Assembly: GCA_016025055.1 (NCBI GenBank)
Contig: CP065590.1
Coordinates: 4,216,001 to 4,280,000, forward strand
Direction of reading: 5' to 3'
Length of the DNA: 64,000 nucleotides
Source: Chryseobacterium indologenes
GTDB lineage: Bacteria; Bacteroidota; Bacteroidia; Flavobacteriales; Weeksellaceae
Shown here: in pieces, positions 1-7,430 of the stretch
Layout: the number at the start of each line of letters is the position of its first letter
Position numbering within the stretch: position 1 is the stretch's first letter
The notes under the pieces: model-generated
What the model was told of the DNA's origin: nothing
Databases searched by the model: none
What the model saw: the letters and a program-made list of their open reading frames with translations, nothing else
Translations under genes and position numbers: made by a program

Positions 1-178
1 GATTGGCCATCGATAATGTACCCAGACTCATTCCGTCACTGACCATGAATATGATGTTTTTCGCTCTTCGCAGGGTTTTATTAGCAATAATGTTCTTCGA
101 CCGGAAAAGCTCAAAAGGTGATAAAGTAAGGGCTCCGGAAAGTAATGCGGAACCTTTCAGAAATTTTCTTCTATCCAT
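1..178 (-). CDS. Alkaline phosphatase, Tat-exported (N-terminus only)
   Basis: The reverse strand opens with ATG at 176-178 and stays open to the window edge, giving 59 residues. The protein begins MDRRKFLKGSALLSGAL, a twin-arginine signal (RRKFLKG) followed by a hydrophobic stretch. Residues 41-51 read NIIFMVSDGMS, which matches the first metal-binding strand of PhoA-type alkaline phosphatases, Asp48 being the usual zinc ligand. Such enzymes are periplasmic phosphomonoesterases that need zinc. A palindrome-like site at 224-236, also found twice at the neighbouring Zur-like regulator, sits about 46 bp upstream of the start, so zinc-dependent control is inferred. The catalytic Ser and most of the enzyme lie outside the window, so the subfamily is not settled. 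Confidence 0.75.
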   Translation of the reverse strand, partial: MDRRKFLKGSALLSGALTLSPFELFRSKNIIANKTLRRAKNIIFMVSDGMSLGTLSMAN

Positions 179-223
179 TTCTTTAAAAATATAATGGCAA
201 GGTAGTATATCTTGCTATTTATT

Positions 224-236
224 GAAACTTTGTTGC
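224..236. promoter_or_regulatory. Candidate Zur-type operator, copy 1
   Basis: The sequence GAAACTTTGTTGC shares the core AACTTTGTTGC with two copies between the MerC and Fur-family genes. It lies between the COG0523 gene end and the phosphatase start, upstream of the phosphatase. The right half (GTTGC) is intact and the left half is degenerate. The regulator assignment is inference. Confidence 0.45.
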
Positions 237-261
237 ATTAATAAATAATTAAATTTCCTCT

Positions 262-1464
262 TTAAATATTCTTTGGAAAAGGATCATAAAAAGATTCCCC
301 ATGTTCCAGATATTCTTTTTCTGTATCACTGATAAGACAGTTTTGAAGATCATTCAAGATTTCATCTTTATTCAGGTTCTGTCCTATAAAGACCAGTTCA
401 TTGATGCGGTCGCCCCAATCTTTGTCCCACCTGCTTTCAATAAAATCCTGGTTTTCTATAAAGGATGCATATTGTACCCTATGGCTCATAGGCATACTTC
501 CCCACCACACTCCGGCTTTTTCCAGACGGAAAGAACCGCCTGCCTGGGAGAAATTCAACGCATCATCAGGTCTTGAAGCCAGCCAGAACAGCCCTTTTGC
601 CCTGAGAGTTCCCTGCGGATAGCTCTCATTGAGATATTCCCAAAGCCGCATCGGATGGAATGGTCTTTTATTTCTGAATACCAGTGAGCTTATTCCATAT
701 TCTTCGGTCTCAGGGGTATGATGCCCGTTTTGTAGTTCTTTTTGCCATCCTGCAGAGGCCTGTGCCTTATCAAAATCAAAAAGCCGGGTGTTGATAATCT
801 CCTGCCAATCAATCTGGCTGAATTCTGACTGCAGGATTTTAGCCTCAGGGTTCAATTTTTGAAGAGCAGCCTTTAAGAATCCCAATGTTTCAGGATCTAC
901 CAGGTCGGTTTTGTTTAAAATAATAACATTGGCAAATTCTATCTGATCGGTCAGAAGATTAACAATAGTTCTGTAATCGCCTTCCATATCGGTAAGATCG
1001 CGGTCAGCAAGAAGTTCTGCAGAGCCGAAATCTTTGATGAAATTGAAACAATCAACCACTGTTACCATTGTATCCACATAGCTGAAACGGGAAAGATCAA
1101 TTCCGCTTTCTTCATCTACATAAGTAAAAGTTTGTGCTACGGGAACGGGTTCGCTGATCCCTGTACTTTCAATAAGCAGATAATCAAATCGTTCTTCTTT
1201 AGCAAGGCGCTCTACTTCCACCATAAGGTCTTCTCTCAACGTACAGCAGATGCAGCCATTGCTCATTTCTACCAGTTTTTCTTCTGTCCGGGAAAGAGTA
1301 TTCTGATTTTCCACTAAACGTGCATCGATATTGATTTCACTCATATCATTGACAATAACTGCTACTTTTAAGCCGTCTTTATTATGCAGAATATGATTTA
1401 AGAGTGTGGTTTTTCCGGCTCCCAGAAAGCCGCTTAGTACCGTTACAGGAAGTTTTTTACTCAT
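262..1464 (-). CDS. COG0523/CobW-family GTPase, putative zinc metallochaperone
   Basis: A 400-residue G3E GTPase. Visible motifs are the Walker A loop GFLGAGKTT at residues 12-20, the family metal-binding motif GCICC at 70-74, an ESTG switch segment near 100, and the base-recognition motif NKTD near 185. The C-terminal half carries the CobW C-domain, with short His-containing stretches (NGHH). Members of this family deliver or allocate metal ions, and those next to Zur-type regulators are induced by zinc starvation. Here the gene follows a MerC-like gene by 6 bp on the same strand and faces a Fur-family regulator across a shared intergenic region with two candidate operators. The zinc role is therefore strongly suggested by context but not proven. 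Confidence 0.85.
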   Translation of the reverse strand: MSKKLPVTVLSGFLGAGKTTLLNHILHNKDGLKVAVIVNDMSEINIDARLVENQNTLSRTEEKLVEMSNGCICCTLREDLMVEVERLAKEERFDYLLIESTGISEPVPVAQTFTYVDEESGIDLSRFSYVDTMVTVVDCFNFIKDFGSAELLADRDLTDMEGDYRTIVNLLTDQIEFANVIILNKTDLVDPETLGFLKAALQKLNPEAKILQSEFSQIDWQEIINTRLFDFDKAQASAGWQKELQNGHHTPETEEYGISSLVFRNKRPFHPMRLWEYLNESYPQGTLRAKGLFWLASRPDDALNFSQAGGSFRLEKAGVWWGSMPMSHRVQYASFIENQDFIESRWDKDWGDRINELVFIGQNLNKDEILNDLQNCLISDTEKEYLEHGESFYDPFPKNI

Positions 1465-1470
1465 GATAGC

Positions 1471-1809
1471 TTAGTGTTTATGATTCTTAAAATTGATAAT
1501 GTGCGCGATAATGAGTCCGGCAGCTCCTACATAGATTAAAGGAATATGAATTTCAAATAGGAGGTCTACAAATACCGAAATGGAAATGAGCAGAATAGAG
1601 AGGCAAAATATAAATTTTAACCATATGTTGGTCATGTGTTTCGTGACTCTATACACTACGGCAGCTCCGATGATAAGAAAAGCCAGATCAATATAAGGAT
1701 TATGGGATATCCCTAAAGGAATAATCAGTAAAAGCGGAAAGATAATGCAGTGAATCAGACATAATACAGCGGCGGATATTCCTACTGCGTCCAGAATTTT
1801 CGATTTCAT
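1471..1809 (-). CDS. MerC-domain small membrane protein
   Basis: 112 residues starting at the ATG at 1807-1809. An upstream in-frame ATG exists but would add 24 residues across the operator region, so the shorter start is preferred. It has four predicted membrane helices and a Cys pair CLIHC at residues 17-21 in the first helix, as in MerC-type metal transporters. It lies immediately upstream of the COG0523 GTPase and probably shares its transcript. A function in zinc or other metal handling across the inner membrane is inferred from the family and the neighbours; mercury specificity is unlikely given the absence of merR or merA. Confidence 0.7.
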   Translation of the reverse strand: MKSKILDAVGISAAVLCLIHCIIFPLLLIIPLGISHNPYIDLAFLIIGAAVVYRVTKHMTNIWLKFIFCLSILLISISVFVDLLFEIHIPLIYVGAAGLIIAHIINFKNHKH

Positions 1810-1837
1810 AAAGTATAGGGAATTTAGATTTGTTATC

Positions 1838-1850
1838 GTAACTTTGTTGC
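1838..1850. promoter_or_regulatory. Candidate Zur-type operator, copy 2
   Basis: GTAACTTTGTTGC differs from the perfect copy at 1878-1890 by one base in the left arm. It lies 28 bp upstream of the MerC-like start, well placed to block that promoter. Confidence 0.5.
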
Positions 1851-1877
1851 AAAAGTAGAGATTAATTTTCAAATAAC

Positions 1878-1890
1878 GCAACTTTGTTGC
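1878..1890. promoter_or_regulatory. Candidate Zur-type operator, copy 3 (perfect palindrome)
   Basis: GCAACTTTGTTGC is a perfect inverted repeat (GCAAC-ttt-GTTGC). It ends 8 bp before the start codon of the Fur-family gene, suggesting autoregulation. Its centre is 40 bp from that of copy 2, about four helical turns. Assignment to the adjacent regulator is inference. Confidence 0.55.
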
Positions 1891-1898
1891 ATTAAAAA

Positions 1899-2291
1899 AT
1901 GAAACAAGTAAGAAATACGCACGCCAAAACTGAAATTCTGAACCTTATCAACGGGTCTGATGTAGCGCTTACCCATGCGGATATTCAAAAGAAATTAGGA
2001 GACCTATGCAATAGAGTTACCATTTACAGGGTGCTTGAAAGACTTGAAAATGAGGGTGAAATTCACAAAATTGTCAATATTGACGGAGTAGTGAATTTTG
2101 CCAAATGCAGTGGAAAATGTACCCATGAAGAGCATTTTCATAACCATGTTCATTTTAATTGCAAAGAATGCCATTCCGTAACGTGTATTGAAAATGCGAT
2201 TCCGGAAATCAGTTTGCCGGAACGTTTTATTCCCCAGGAATATAATTTTATCATCAGCGGAATTTGTCCGAAATGCGGAGAAAAAGAATGA
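1899..2291 (+). CDS. zur: Fur-family transcriptional regulator, probably Zur
   Basis: 130 residues with the Fur layout: a winged helix with the recognition segment around residues 36-55 (NRVTIYRVLERLENEG), then a metal-binding dimerisation domain. Metal-ligand motifs are HVHFNC at 83-88 with Cys91, and CPKC at 123-126, which form the structural zinc site. A His-rich stretch (HEEHFHNH) lies at 76-83. It is divergent from a MerC-like gene and a COG0523 GTPase, which is the typical setting of Zur rather than Fur or PerR. Two copies of a GCAAC/GTTGC motif fill the shared intergenic region. The Zur label comes from context; the sequence alone supports only the Fur superfamily. Confidence 0.8.
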   Translation: MKQVRNTHAKTEILNLINGSDVALTHADIQKKLGDLCNRVTIYRVLERLENEGEIHKIVNIDGVVNFAKCSGKCTHEEHFHNHVHFNCKECHSVTCIENAIPEISLPERFIPQEYNFIISGICPKCGEKE

Positions 2292-2466
2292 TGGCTCTTT
2301 CATCAGATTAACCGTTTTTATACTCAGAAGATGTAACCAGAGTACAACTTCTGGAAAATCTGTTTGCAAGAAGACTTGTCATGTAATAGAATATCATGTA
2401 AAAGTGTTTTTTATATAGGTATTCAAATTATATTTTTAATTTGGTTACTACATACAGATAAAAAAG

Positions 2467-3555
2467 ATGGAAAATAAGATTATATCAATCATTGTACTGT
2501 TGTTGTCGCTCACACTCGCTGGCCAGAATAACAAACCTGGTGATGAGTACGGATCAGCAAGAGAAATTATTAAAGATCTTGATTCTATTGTCAATCCCAA
2601 TGGCATTCAGGAAAGATATAAAGCGGATATTGGCGGTTTAAAACAATGGGTATATGTCCGCGGGCAGAACAAAGAAAATCCTGTTATTCTATTTGTACAT
2701 GGCGGTCCTGCCTCTCCCATCTCTCCTGTAATGTGGATGTTTCAGCGACCTGTTGAGGAATATTTTACCGTAGTCAATTATGATCAGAGAGCTTCAGGAA
2801 AAACATATAATGCCAATGATACTTTGAAGCTGAAAAACACAATCAATATCAATCAATATGTAGATGACGCGATCCACGTAGCTGAATTAATTAAAGAAAA
2901 ATATAAAAAGAAAAAGGTGATTCTTGTAGGGCACAGCTGGGGAACAATTATTTCCATGAAAGCAGCTTTAAAAAGACCGGACTTATTTTTTGCCTATGTA
3001 GGAATCGGACAGATCATTAATACAAAAGATAATGAACGCTTAAGTGTTGATTTTGCTGTAAGAGAAGCCACCAGATTAAAAAATGATGCAGCCTTAAAAG
3101 AACTTGCTTCGATATCACCTTATCCTGGAAACACCGCGATTACAAGATCTCGTATTATTATTGCCAGAAAATGGCCTCAATATTACGGAGGACTGACAGC
3201 CTACAGGAATAATTCCAGATTTTTCTTCCAGGCACCTTTACTATCCCCTGAGTATTCCTATAATGATGCAGAAGCTATTGGCAAAGGCAGCTTATATACT
3301 CTGGCCAAAGTACTTCCCGAATTTCTGGATACTGATTTTAAAAATATAAAGACATTTCCTATTCCGGTTTTTATGTTTTTGGGAAGACATGATTATACGA
3401 CCCCTTCAGAGCCTACTGCTGAATGGTTGAAAAATGTAAAGGCTCCGTTTAAAAAAGGGATATGGTTTGAAAATTCTGCTCATTTGATTCCCATAGAGGA
3501 GCCCGGAAAGTTATTGGTTACTTTAATTACTGACGTGGAACCTGTTTGTAAATAA
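2467..3555 (+). CDS. Alpha/beta hydrolase, proline iminopeptidase-like (S33), exported
   Basis: 362 residues. A hydrophobic N-terminus ending ...LTLAGQ at residue 20 looks like a signal peptide. The alpha/beta-hydrolase core shows HGGP at 78-81 (oxyanion hole), DQRASG at 106-111, the nucleophile elbow GHSWG at 155-159 (Ser157), Asp309 in GRHDY and His339 in SAHL. The HGGP plus DQR-GxS signature is typical of prolyl aminopeptidase-like S33 enzymes, so peptidase activity is plausible but the substrate is not known. It converges with the GNAT gene downstream, their 3' ends overlapping by 29 bp. Confidence 0.75.
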   Translation: MENKIISIIVLLLSLTLAGQNNKPGDEYGSAREIIKDLDSIVNPNGIQERYKADIGGLKQWVYVRGQNKENPVILFVHGGPASPISPVMWMFQRPVEEYFTVVNYDQRASGKTYNANDTLKLKNTININQYVDDAIHVAELIKEKYKKKKVILVGHSWGTIISMKAALKRPDLFFAYVGIGQIINTKDNERLSVDFAVREATRLKNDAALKELASISPYPGNTAITRSRIIIARKWPQYYGGLTAYRNNSRFFFQAPLLSPEYSYNDAEAIGKGSLYTLAKVLPEFLDTDFKNIKTFPIPVFMFLGRHDYTTPSEPTAEWLKNVKAPFKKGIWFENSAHLIPIEEPGKLLVTLITDVEPVCK

Positions 3556-4072
3556 CGGGGGCTTCTTCCTCAACTTCCAGCTGGAAAAGCTCCATTATGG
3601 CATTTTGATAATGCGCCGGACGTCCTTCGGCATCAGTTATTTTTTTGGGGCCAAGATGTGAAAATCCGCATTGTATGTAATAATCATTAAGTCGTTGATT
3701 TCCAGCCGTGGTATCCATCCTCACATAGAGTTTATTGTTGTCTGCAGCATAGTTTTTTGCCCAATCTACGATCTGTTCAACGAATTTCTGTCCTCTGAAG
3801 TTGGGATTGGCTGCAATCCTGTGAATATAAATGGAAGGGTCAGCGTTTCGGTCTTCCCAAACCTGATGATCATCGAAAGTAATACTCCAGACACAGGCGA
3901 TAGCACCATCAACCATAATTTTCCAGTGACGTTTTTCTTTGATTTCTGTTTCGATCATGTTTCGATCAAATACAGGCCATTGTACGCCGGAGATTTTTTT
4001 CTTAAAATCTGAAGCTATGGTATAAACTTCAAAAACCTCATCTGTATCCTGTAAAGAAGTGTTTGCGATCAT
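3527..4072 (-). CDS. GNAT-family N-acetyltransferase
   Basis: 181 residues with a GNAT fold: the acetyl-CoA loop appears near residues 94-100 (ANPNFRGQKFVEQI), preceded by a beta strand (IYIHRIA) and followed by LNDYYIQCGF, the usual C-terminal signature. The substrate cannot be read from sequence. The final codons overlap the 3' end of the convergent hydrolase gene. The C-terminal tail is acidic and then basic and looks unremarkable. Confidence 0.75.
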   Translation of the reverse strand: MIANTSLQDTDEVFEVYTIASDFKKKISGVQWPVFDRNMIETEIKEKRHWKIMVDGAIACVWSITFDDHQVWEDRNADPSIYIHRIAANPNFRGQKFVEQIVDWAKNYAADNNKLYVRMDTTAGNQRLNDYYIQCGFSHLGPKKITDAEGRPAHYQNAIMELFQLEVEEEAPVIYKQVPRQ

Positions 4073-4229
4073 TATTCCTTTCTTATCCTCAAAAATACGG
4101 AAAATAAACGGACGAGCGTTGGCGATCGTTATTCAGAATCGGTATAAATACGGCCCTATTCACCCTATACCGTTGGGAAAAGTAAATAAAAATACTATTT
4201 TTATCGGCTGATTAAGAATAGATTCCATT

Positions 4230-4724
4230 ATGCCTACTGACGCTTCTCATAAGCTGATCCCGATGACCACCTTCGTCATTGAATATTATTCAAATGAAGG
4301 ATATGCCGATCTTCAAATTTTACATTTGATGAATAATTATGCGAACTTTTTAAAAACGCCGCTTACGTTGGGAATGTTTGTTCCCGTAGACCCTCAGGGA
4401 AATGTTCTGAAGGAGCCTAAAAACTATGCTGCATGGAAATCTCTTGAGCATAATGACGGAAACAGAACGGATATTGCAGGATTTGAGGAGTATGCTCAAT
4501 ACCAGAGCGCAGAATCTTATTGTATGTTTGAAGGTTTCAGAGTAGATTACAACGGGTATTCCAAAGTGAGAATCGTGGCTGATTATGACACTTCCATCGA
4601 ATTGTCTTTTAATAAAAACGACCTGCTTCCGTCAGGATTCAATGATGTGGAATCATTGATTGTTTTTGATGATATATTCCTGACTGTTCACGCCTTAAAA
4701 ACAATCGGGATTAAGATCAAATAA
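4230..4724 (+). CDS. Conserved-looking hypothetical protein
   Basis: A 164-residue soluble, acidic protein that I do not recognise. It has no signal peptide, no membrane segment and no clear motif, and is rich in aromatic and acidic residues. The first ATG gives MPTDASHKLIPM; a second in-frame ATG twelve codons in (4263) would give MTTFVIEYYSNEG and may be the true start, since no ribosome-binding site distinguishes them. A strong bidirectional terminator at 4771-4808 ends its transcript. The coding frame is supported by length and by codon use like that of its neighbours. Confidence 0.6.
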   Translation: MPTDASHKLIPMTTFVIEYYSNEGYADLQILHLMNNYANFLKTPLTLGMFVPVDPQGNVLKEPKNYAAWKSLEHNDGNRTDIAGFEEYAQYQSAESYCMFEGFRVDYNGYSKVRIVADYDTSIELSFNKNDLLPSGFNDVESLIVFDDIFLTVHALKTIGIKIK

Positions 4725-4770
4725 GTTCCTTCCCCAAAAGTAAGATGTTAAAGTCCGGTATTTTATAAAA

Positions 4771-4808
4771 AAACAAACCTCTTTATGAGTTGATAAAGAG
4801 GTTTGTTT
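4771..4808. terminator. Bidirectional intrinsic terminator
   Basis: A perfect 16-bp inverted repeat (4771-4786 and 4793-4808) with a 6-nt loop, flanked by A and T runs. It separates the convergent 164-residue gene and the cysteine-rich peptide gene. Confidence 0.9.
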
Positions 4809-4816
4809 TTATGTTT

Positions 4817-5044
4817 TTATCTGACACATTCGCCGTTGTGACAGGAATAGCCTGCCGGACACATCCCGTTGATACAAGGGCCTGCAACATCAGGATAGCA
4901 TCTTTCATCCGCACGGCAATGGGAATGAGGAGGGCAAAGAGAAATAAGATTTCCCAAGCAAACTCCGACGGGAAGAGGAAGATTTATTTCTATTCCAAGT
5001 TCTCCTGCGATTTTTTTCAAGTTTTTTCTGTTTAATTTTTTCAT
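4817..5044 (-). CDS. Small cysteine-rich bacteriocin-like peptide precursor
   Basis: 75 residues with a basic leader (MKKLNRKNLKKIAGELGI) of the kind seen on flavobacterial bacteriocin-like or RiPP precursors, which usually read K-K-L-x-R-x-x-L-K-x-I-x-G-G. Here the Gly-Gly is Gly-Glu. The remainder has eight cysteines in pairs, including CPPHSHC, CYPDVAGPC and a C-terminal segment GMCPAGYSCHNGEC. No maturation or transport gene is adjacent. The gene is isolated between a terminator and an AT-rich promoter region of about 215 bp (5045-5258) that holds no other gene. Export, disulfide pairing and antibacterial activity are all inference. Confidence 0.7.
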   Translation of the reverse strand: MKKLNRKNLKKIAGELGIEINLPLPVGVCLGNLISLCPPHSHCRADERCYPDVAGPCINGMCPAGYSCHNGECVR

Positions 5045-5258
5045 GGCTGGTCAATTTTAAATTAAATACATATCGATTTGATAACAACTAATATATCAAA
5101 TATAAAAATATTATATTATATAAATAACAACATATCTTACATATTATTTAAAAATCAACTTAAATACAGTTATATAATTTATTATTTCACAAACGATTTA
5201 AATATCATACCTCCTTTGTGTATTAATAAAAGTTAAACAAACTTAATAAGTTATAATT

Positions 5259-5723
5259 TCAATTATTGAATAACGATTCTGTTTCGGTTATGAATGCAGC
5301 CTGCGCTGAATTGATCTTTTTCAAAGCTTCTTCCGCGGTAAACCATTCCCATTGGTCAACTTCCGGGACATCAATGGTTTTGCCGGATTTTGGAGGCCAT
5401 TCCAATGGAAAGGTGTTGCTGTACAATATAGATGGGTCAATATTTCCTTCTACAGCCCATGCATACACTATCTTTCCTCCTTTTTGTTTGATAGGAGTAA
5501 GTTCAATAAATTCTCCCGTTATTGTTGTTCCTGTTTCCTCTTCAAACTCTATTAAAGCTCTTGATAATGGATCTTCATCAGGTAGTATTTCTCCTTTTGG
5601 AATAGACCATGCGCCAAGGTCTTTATTTTTCCAGAACGGACCTCCCGGATGTACAAGAAAATAATGGAATTCGTTATTTTCTCTTTTAAACAATACAATA
5701 CCTGCACTGGTTTTCATAGGCAT
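5259..5723 (-). CDS. Nudix hydrolase (COG4119-like)
   Basis: 154 residues. The Nudix box runs from Gly44 to Gly65: G-E-I-L-P-D-E...EFEEETG, with the metal-binding glutamates Glu59, Glu62 and Glu63 present. The position normally held by Arg in the REUxEE signature is Ile58. Proteins of this group hydrolyse nucleoside diphosphates linked to another group, and the substrate here is unknown. The start may be Met1 or Met3. No operon partner is evident; a frameshifted lipoprotein gene lies upstream on the same strand. Confidence 0.8.
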   Translation of the reverse strand: MPMKTSAGIVLFKRENNEFHYFLVHPGGPFWKNKDLGAWSIPKGEILPDEDPLSRALIEFEEETGTTITGEFIELTPIKQKGGKIVYAWAVEGNIDPSILYSNTFPLEWPPKSGKTIDVPEVDQWEWFTAEEALKKINSAQAAFITETESLFNN

Positions 5724-5766
5724 AGCGGTTGAATTTTGCGATTATCAATAAGATTTCCGGAGTTCT

Positions 5767-6380
5767 TTATTTTGCTTTTGAAGTTGCAGGAACTTCTGAA
5801 AGTCTGTTATTTTTGTAGATAAAACTGACCGGAGTACTTTCCCCATCAGGATAATGAAATCCCGGTTCAACAACTCCTTTTACCACTCCGTTTTCTATGC
5901 TTTTAAAAAAGTCTGTGTTTCAGCAAGATCAGCTCCTCTGTTGAAAGAATACTGATAGCTGAGCTTCCCGCCCTTATTAATAAAAATAGCATAATGGGCG
6001 TCCCAGTTATTTCCCCCGTCACGTCCTTCAATGGTAAAAGGCATAATAGCATCATCGAGTTGATCTCCGTTAAGATCTCCTATAAGAATAGGGCGTTCCG
6101 AATCAAAAATAGATCCTGAAAGCTCGTCCTTTATATCGTAATATACGTCTTCACCAAATTGTTTTGTTTTGGTGGCATTCTTAAAGGCATGCAATACCGC
6201 TGTTGTATCGATGGGCTCAACTCTTTTCTCTTTTGTAAGACTGTCTGAAACCTTTTTTATACCTGGAACAACACGAATTGTATCCTGAGGTTTTGTTTCC
6301 GCAACAGATTTTTTTTCAGGTTTACAACTTATAACTGCTGAAAAACCCAGCAATGAAAAATATATTTTCTTAAAATGCAT
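5767..6380 (-). CDS. Putative lipoprotein, frameshifted near the C-terminus
   Basis: Begins with a lipoprotein signal (hydrophobic core then VISC, lipid-modified Cys19) followed by a charged linker and a domain containing ILIGDLNGDQLDDAI, similar to calcium-binding FG-GAP/VCBS strands. The direct reading stops at 5895 just after a 6-base A run (5905-5910 on the plus strand). Adding one base there restores an open frame for about 45 more codons, ending PATSKAK at 5767-5769, with sensible sequence (IENGVVKGVVEPGFHYPDG). A homopolymer error is likelier than a real truncation. No specific function is recognised. Confidence 0.6.
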
Positions 6381-6438
6381 ATTATAAAAATTGAATATTG
6401 ACCAAAGGAATTATTGTGAAAGAACTTTGCATCCCCAC

Positions 6439-7242
6439 TCAATGTCTTTTTTCCTTTTCCACTTCTTTTTCCAGACCTTCCTGGAATTCTATCAAAGCTT
6501 TGGTGGATCCTGATTTTAAGCTTCCCTTCTTTTCCCCTTCTTCCCATGTTTTAAAAGCCCTTTCTCTTAAGCCTAAAGTAAAATAATAACTTCCCAGGAC
6601 CGTATATCCTTCAGGCTCACCAAGATCAATAATTTTCTTTGAGAGGGCAATGAGCTCCGGATGAGGCTTTATCTTTTTTGAAGGAATTTTTGTTGCGTCC
6701 GTTAGCAGCCCCGGGGTATATTGCATCATTTTTAATCCGAAAAGATTCATACATGCTTTTGCAAGGCCTTTATTGCAAAGTTCTTCATTGATGCCTGAGG
6801 TTTTTCCGGATAATAATGCTTCAAAATCTAGATCAGAACCATTGGAGTTCTTTGTCCTGTCATAATATTCGGCTAAGAGCTGTGCTTTCTTTTTAGCGGC
6901 CGCCGGATTATGTCTGTTATTGATTTCGGAGCTGTCTTTTTTACGAATCCACATCCCTTTCTCTACCCAGTCTGAAATTCCGGCTATTTTTCCTTTTTTG
7001 ATTTTGAAAATGAATATACTTTTATCAGGATAGACGATCAGGCTGTCATTTCTTGTAAAATAATCTCCATAATCCATTCCTGCTATTGAAACTTTTCCAT
7101 TTCCGTCAAAATTGAAATGATCGTATAGTGTTTTATCGGTAGATGCCTTGTAATATCCCTGTAAAGAATTGTCCGCTTCCTGGGCAGATAAAATGTATCC
7201 TGAGAATGACAACAAGGTTAAAAGTAATTTCTTTTTCATCAT
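6439..7242 (-). CDS. Exported hypothetical protein with TPR/Sel1-like C-terminus
   Basis: 267 residues with a signal peptide (MMKKKLLLTLLSFSGYILSAQ, cleavage probably before Glu). The middle contains an NxDGNGKVSIAGMDYG segment. The C-terminal third has helical repeats such as EGYTVLGSYYFTLGLRERAFKTWEEGEKKG, resembling Sel1 or TPR motifs, and ends in a charged helix. It stands upstream of the lipoprotein on the same strand and may be co-transcribed with it. The function is not recognised. Confidence 0.65.
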   Translation of the reverse strand: MMKKKLLLTLLSFSGYILSAQEADNSLQGYYKASTDKTLYDHFNFDGNGKVSIAGMDYGDYFTRNDSLIVYPDKSIFIFKIKKGKIAGISDWVEKGMWIRKKDSSEINNRHNPAAAKKKAQLLAEYYDRTKNSNGSDLDFEALLSGKTSGINEELCNKGLAKACMNLFGLKMMQYTPGLLTDATKIPSKKIKPHPELIALSKKIIDLGEPEGYTVLGSYYFTLGLRERAFKTWEEGEKKGSLKSGSTKALIEFQEGLEKEVEKEKRH

Positions 7243-7403
7243 GTTCTACTTCCTGGTATTATTAAAATGATTTTTTACAAAGCTATTGAATAGAAAGGGG
7301 AATTTCAATAGTCAATTTCAGCTATTTTATTCATTTAAACCACAGCCGGGAAATCAGCTACATACTAAGGCCCGCGAAGGAAGGATCTATTCTGTTTCAA
7401 AAG

Positions 7404-7430
7404 GAAAAGCCCTCGGAGCAGAGAGCTTTT
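7404..7430 (-). terminator. Intrinsic terminator of the sulfur locus
   Basis: Inverted repeat AAAGCCCTC/GAGAGCTTT with one mismatch, immediately downstream of the CysG-TSUP stop codon. Confidence 0.6.

Noticed and set aside
3..194. A 63-residue plus-strand ORF at the left edge
   Set aside because: It is the shadow of the Tat-signal alkaline phosphatase start on the minus strand, which has a recognisable signal and active-site motif.
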